DNA of 33,349 nt from Gammaproteobacteria bacterium TMED1 (GTDB lineage Bacteria; Pseudomonadota; Gammaproteobacteria; Pseudomonadales; Azotimanducaceae): positions 393,692 to 427,040 of the forward strand of contig NHBG02000020.1 in assembly GCA_002167855.2 (NCBI GenBank), in the 5' to 3' direction. Of this stretch, positions 30,731 through 33,349 are shown piece by piece. The stretch's first letter is position 1. The number at the start of each line of letters is the position of its first letter. The position numbers and the translations under genes are program-made. The notes below the pieces were generated by a model. It was not told the origin of the DNA, did no database searches, and saw only the letters and a list, made by a program, of their open reading frames with translations.

Positions 30731-31507
30731 TTACTCTTTTATATTAAGCCGAATTAACTCTCTCAACCCTTTGAGAATTAGATCTGGGATAACCTCATCA
30801 AAAAGATTCTCTCGGTTGAATAACTGCGCAAAACCTCCGGTACCTATCACTACAGGATCCCCCGCAGAAAACTCCTCTTCGGAAATCCTTTTCACCAATT
30901 CTCGCACCATTCCGACATTCGACCAATATAGACCAGCCTGGATGCTTTCTACAGTCGATCTGCCAATAGCACTTTTTGCTGAAATAATCTCCACGGAGGG
31001 TAATTGAGCTGTCTTTTCCTCCAAAGCTCTCATAGAAAGATTCAGGCCTGGAATGATATTGCCCCCAAGAAACTCTTTGTTCTGGCTGATAGCGCATATT
31101 GTGGTTGCAGTACCAAAGTCCGCGACTATGATATTTCGTTTCGGATAAAGTTTTACAGCACCAATAGCATCTGCTATCCGATCCGCACCAACTTCTCGAG
31201 GGTCACGGTAAAGAATTTTCAATCCTGTTTTTATCCCAGGTCTCAATATCAGTGGTTCAATCCGGAAGTACTTTTGACACGTCGCTCGCAACGAATAAAG
31301 CAAATCAGGGACGACACAGCAAATGGCTACTTTAGTGATACTTCTTGGATCGATATCATTCTCTCGAAGAACGGTACGGAAAAACACTCCCAACTCATCA
31401 GACGAGCTTCGCAACTGCGAGGTACGCCGGAATGTCAGCTCCAAGCTTTCATTGCCAAATACGCCCCCAAATATTTGAGAATTCCCTATGTCTAGGCAAA
31501 GTATCAT
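30731..31507 (-). CDS. coaX: Type III pantothenate kinase
   Basis: CoaX phosphorylates pantothenate, the first step from vitamin B5 to coenzyme A; type III enzymes are not feedback-inhibited by CoA and need a monovalent cation. The 258-residue ASKHA-fold protein shows phosphate 1 CLDIGNSQIFGG (D6, N9), the type III signature DPREVGADRIAD (about 102-113) and phosphate 2 VADFGTATTI near 128-137. GGNIIPGLNLSM and VIGTGGFA lie in the second half. It is the third gene of panB-panC-coaX: the ATG overlaps the panC stop by four bases. No CoaA gene is seen here. Confidence 0.96.
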   Translation of the reverse strand: MILCLDIGNSQIFGGVFGNESLELTFRRTSQLRSSSDELGVFFRTVLRENDIDPRSITKVAICCVVPDLLYSLRATCQKYFRIEPLILRPGIKTGLKILYRDPREVGADRIADAIGAVKLYPKRNIIVADFGTATTICAISQNKEFLGGNIIPGLNLSMRALEEKTAQLPSVEIISAKSAIGRSTVESIQAGLYWSNVGMVRELVKRISEEEFSAGDPVVIGTGGFAQLFNRENLFDEVIPDLILKGLRELIRLNIKE

Positions 31508-32271
31508 TCAATCAACGCAACATTATCTATAAGTCGAACGGTAGGATTAGTCCCAATTCTGACGGCGACAAAGCGACGATCAAATTTTGTTTGAACATAT
31601 TCAACTTCAAACCCTTCTTTTGTTAACTCTAGTTTTAATTCGTTATCGCTACCTTTACTCCTTATAAGCTTATGGAGTAGAGGTGCTTTTTCTCGAGCAC
31701 TATCACTAAGATTCATATTGCGAGAACTCAACGCTAATCCATCGGGGTCTCGTACAATAGGGCAAGGAATAATTTCCACTTCGAGGAAAAAGGCCTCTAC
31801 CATATCTCTAATAAGTAGGTACTGTTGGTAGTCTTTTTCCCCGAAGTAAGCTCTGCTAGGCCGTATAATATTTAACAATTTCATCACTACCGTCAATACC
31901 CCAGTGAAGTGTCCACTTCGGTATGCTCCGCACATCTCACTGGAGAACTCTTTTTCCCTAACTTCGTAGCGAAAAGTATCTGGGTACATCTGTTCGTAAG
32001 TTGGAATAAGTAACAGATCAACTCCCAGAGATTTGAGCTGCTCTTTATCTTCCAAAATAGTTTCTGGATATACTTGTAAATCTTCGGACCTGTCAAACTG
32101 AGTTGGATTAATATAGATGCTTACTGCTGTGATTTGATTTTCTTTTAGACTTCTACGGATCAGTGACCTGTGTCCTTCATGCAAAGCTCCCATGGTGGGT
32201 ACAAACCCTAAGCTACCTTCTAAAGGGACTCTCGTACTCATAAAATCTCTGATTGAATCAAAGACAATCAT
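31504..32271 (-). CDS. panC: Pantothenate synthetase (pantoate-beta-alanine ligase)
   Basis: PanC joins pantoate and beta-alanine with ATP to give pantothenate. The frame extends upstream to 32301, but the ATG at 32269-32271 overlaps the panB stop (ATGA) and gives 255 residues that start MIVFDSIRDF like other PanC proteins. The adenylate-forming motifs are present: FVPTMGALHEGHRSL with H31 and H34, YFGEKDYQQYLLIRDM in the middle, and LALSSRNMNLS. The protein is about 28 residues shorter than E. coli PanC (283). The missing part lies in the C-terminal dimerisation domain between SSRNMNL and the final RLIDN, while the catalytic core is complete. Confidence 0.96.
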   Translation of the reverse strand: MIVFDSIRDFMSTRVPLEGSLGFVPTMGALHEGHRSLIRRSLKENQITAVSIYINPTQFDRSEDLQVYPETILEDKEQLKSLGVDLLLIPTYEQMYPDTFRYEVREKEFSSEMCGAYRSGHFTGVLTVVMKLLNIIRPSRAYFGEKDYQQYLLIRDMVEAFFLEVEIIPCPIVRDPDGLALSSRNMNLSDSAREKAPLLHKLIRSKGSDNELKLELTKEGFEVEYVQTKFDRRFVAVRIGTNPTVRLIDNVALIE

Positions 32272-33059
32272 TCGTAGCTTTCTAAAGGTGCAGGGAAACA
32301 TTCACTCGTTACATCATCGTGAAATTTATCAAGCGCCTGAGTTATCAATTCATTGGTATTCGCGTATTTCCGTAGAAATTTTGGAGAAAAAGCTGGATCA
32401 ACACCAATCATGTCATGCAATACTAAAACCTGTCCGTCAGTGTGAAGCCCGGCCCCTATGCCTATCGTAGGAACTTTAACGCGTTTCGATATACTGGCGC
32501 CAAGTTTGTTTGGAATGCATTCTAAGACAACACCGAAACATCCCGCCTGTTCCAGTAATATAGCATCATCAATTAGTTTTTTAGCCTCACTTACTTCTTT
32601 ACCTTGCACAAGATGCCCCCCAAGATTATGAATAGACTGAGGCGTTAATCCAATATGACCCATTACTGGGACCCCGGCTTCGACAATACGCTTAATTACA
32701 TCGATCTGATGGGACGACCCCTCGATCTTCACAGCAGATGCCCCGGCCTGAATTAAAGCTTGTACCGCATCTAGAGCTCGATCAATGCCTTTACTACAGG
32801 AGAGAAACGGCAAGTCCGCGATCACAAATTTATCCGGTGCCCCTCTAACGACAGAGGCGACATGCATCTCCATCATTGAGAGCGTTGCATGCACTGTTGA
32901 ATCGTAACCATGCATTACCACCGCTAGAGAATCACCCACTAAAATACAGTCCAAGTCAGACTTATTGATTATCTTAGCGCTCCAAAAATCGTAACACGTG
33001 ACCATTGATATCTTACGATTCTCCTGCTTTCGCTTAGCGAACGTATGCACATTAACCAT
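32268..33059 (-). CDS. panB: 3-methyl-2-oxobutanoate hydroxymethyltransferase
   Basis: PanB adds a hydroxymethyl group from methylene-tetrahydrofolate to alpha-ketoisovalerate, giving ketopantoate, the branch point of pantothenate synthesis. The 263-residue TIM-barrel protein has MVTCYDFWSAKIIN near 19, the metal-binding VGDSLAVVMHGYDST (D43), and ASAVKIEGSS near 108. VMGHIGLTPQSIHNLGG near 132, VLECIPNKLG holding the catalytic-site glutamate, and TIGIGAGLHTDGQVLVLHDMIG follow. GGGAG lies about seven bases before ATG 33057-33059. It heads the panB-panC-coaX operon. The panD and panE genes are not in the window. Confidence 0.97.
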   Translation of the reverse strand: MVNVHTFAKRKQENRKISMVTCYDFWSAKIINKSDLDCILVGDSLAVVMHGYDSTVHATLSMMEMHVASVVRGAPDKFVIADLPFLSCSKGIDRALDAVQALIQAGASAVKIEGSSHQIDVIKRIVEAGVPVMGHIGLTPQSIHNLGGHLVQGKEVSEAKKLIDDAILLEQAGCFGVVLECIPNKLGASISKRVKVPTIGIGAGLHTDGQVLVLHDMIGVDPAFSPKFLRKYANTNELITQALDKFHDDVTSECFPAPLESYE

Positions 33060-33349
33060 AAGTTACTCCCTTCAATTCATAGGAGCAGGATTTTAGATAC
33101 AGGGGTAATTTGCAAGCTGGGATGGCTCAGCACCGGTACCTGTCTAAAGATCAAGTCCTGCCATATTTAAGCTAAAAATTCGTAAATCTCGTCGCCTTCA
33201 GATAGATGAGCGCGAGGACCGAGAGAATAGGGTGTTTAGATAGCTTCGTCAATCAGTTTGAGGACCCACTCCACTAACTTAGTCCAACCCCCAGCTATTA
33301 AATACAAAACTAGATTCTCTCCTTGGATTTAGTCATGAAAGACTTTATT
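33060..33349. other. Upstream region of panB with no supported gene
   Basis: These 290 bases hold no clear gene. The minus strand contains a 23-codon frame from TTG 33305-33307 to TAA 33236-33238, encoding a short hydrophobic peptide preceded by AAGGAG, and a frame entering from the right edge that stops at TAG 33310-33312. Neither is convincing. The panB promoter should lie between about 33080 and 33200, but no box pair with normal spacing was found. Confidence 0.3.

Noticed and set aside
33236-33307. Minus-strand 23-codon frame starting TTG with AAGGAG upstream, encoding a small hydrophobic peptide
   Set aside because: Spacing from AAGGAG to TTG is about 11 bases, the peptide matches nothing I know, and such frames arise by chance in AT-rich DNA.
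33310-33348. Frame entering from the right edge on the minus strand and ending IKSFMTKSKERI then TAG
   Set aside because: Twelve residues are too few to identify; it could be the end of a gene beyond the window but nothing supports this.

Overview
The window is chromosomal DNA from a gammaproteobacterium, AT-rich by eye (GC not counted). It is densely packed with housekeeping genes. The gene order follows the cell-envelope and housekeeping block known from Pseudomonas-type genomes: dolP, sspB-sspA, cytochrome bc1, rpsI-rplM, zapE, hisD-murA-ibaG, lptCAB-rpoN-ptsN-rapZ-ptsO, darP/yhdP-rng-maf-mreDCB and gatCAB. Many junctions are 4-base ATGA overlaps, several starts are TTG or GTG, and three convergent gene pairs overlap at their 3' ends. 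This suggests a compacted, perhaps free-living aquatic, genome; that lifestyle is inference. No tRNA, rRNA, CRISPR array, insertion sequence or prophage was seen.

Layout. Bases 3-104 (+) are the last 33 codons of a dolP/yraP-type BON-domain gene. Bases 115-8837 (-) hold sspB, sspA, petC, petB, petA (the whole bc1 complex joined to the SspA/SspB regulators), then rpsI-rplM with its own promoter, then zapE, hisD, murA and ibaG. A divergent region at 8838-9049 separates these from 9050-14843 (+): lptC, lptA, lptB, rpoN, ptsN, rapZ, a broken ptsO, and darP. Bases 14837-23248 (-) hold yhdP, rng, maf, mreD, mreC and mreB. After the divergent region 23249-23489 come gatC, gatA and gatB (+, 23490-26676). 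Bases 26673-30597 are the least conserved part: a DUF1499 membrane protein (-), a helix-hairpin-helix polytopic membrane protein (+), a Tat-exported M15/VanY-like peptidase (-) and a GT2-GtrA glycosyltransferase (-). Bases 30731-33059 (-) are a panB-panC-coaX operon for making and phosphorylating pantothenate.

How the genes fit together. LptC/A/B move lipopolysaccharide, YhdP belongs to the inter-membrane lipid transport proteins, MurA opens peptidoglycan synthesis, MreBCD sets rod shape, RapZ (in E. coli) tunes amino-sugar supply, and the M15 peptidase probably trims peptidoglycan. RpoN, PtsN, RapZ and PtsO normally form the nitrogen-PTS locus.

The most notable observation is that this locus looks partly decayed. 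ptsO carries an in-frame TAA at codon 24, just after the active-site histidine, and lacks two residues further on. PtsN keeps its histidine but has an altered loop around it, and hpf is missing between rpoN and ptsN. Second, mreC has no ordinary start codon for its conserved N-terminus. Third, the 323-residue ComEA-like HhH plus seven-segment membrane protein is an architecture I do not recognise. I found no convincing wholly new multi-gene system.
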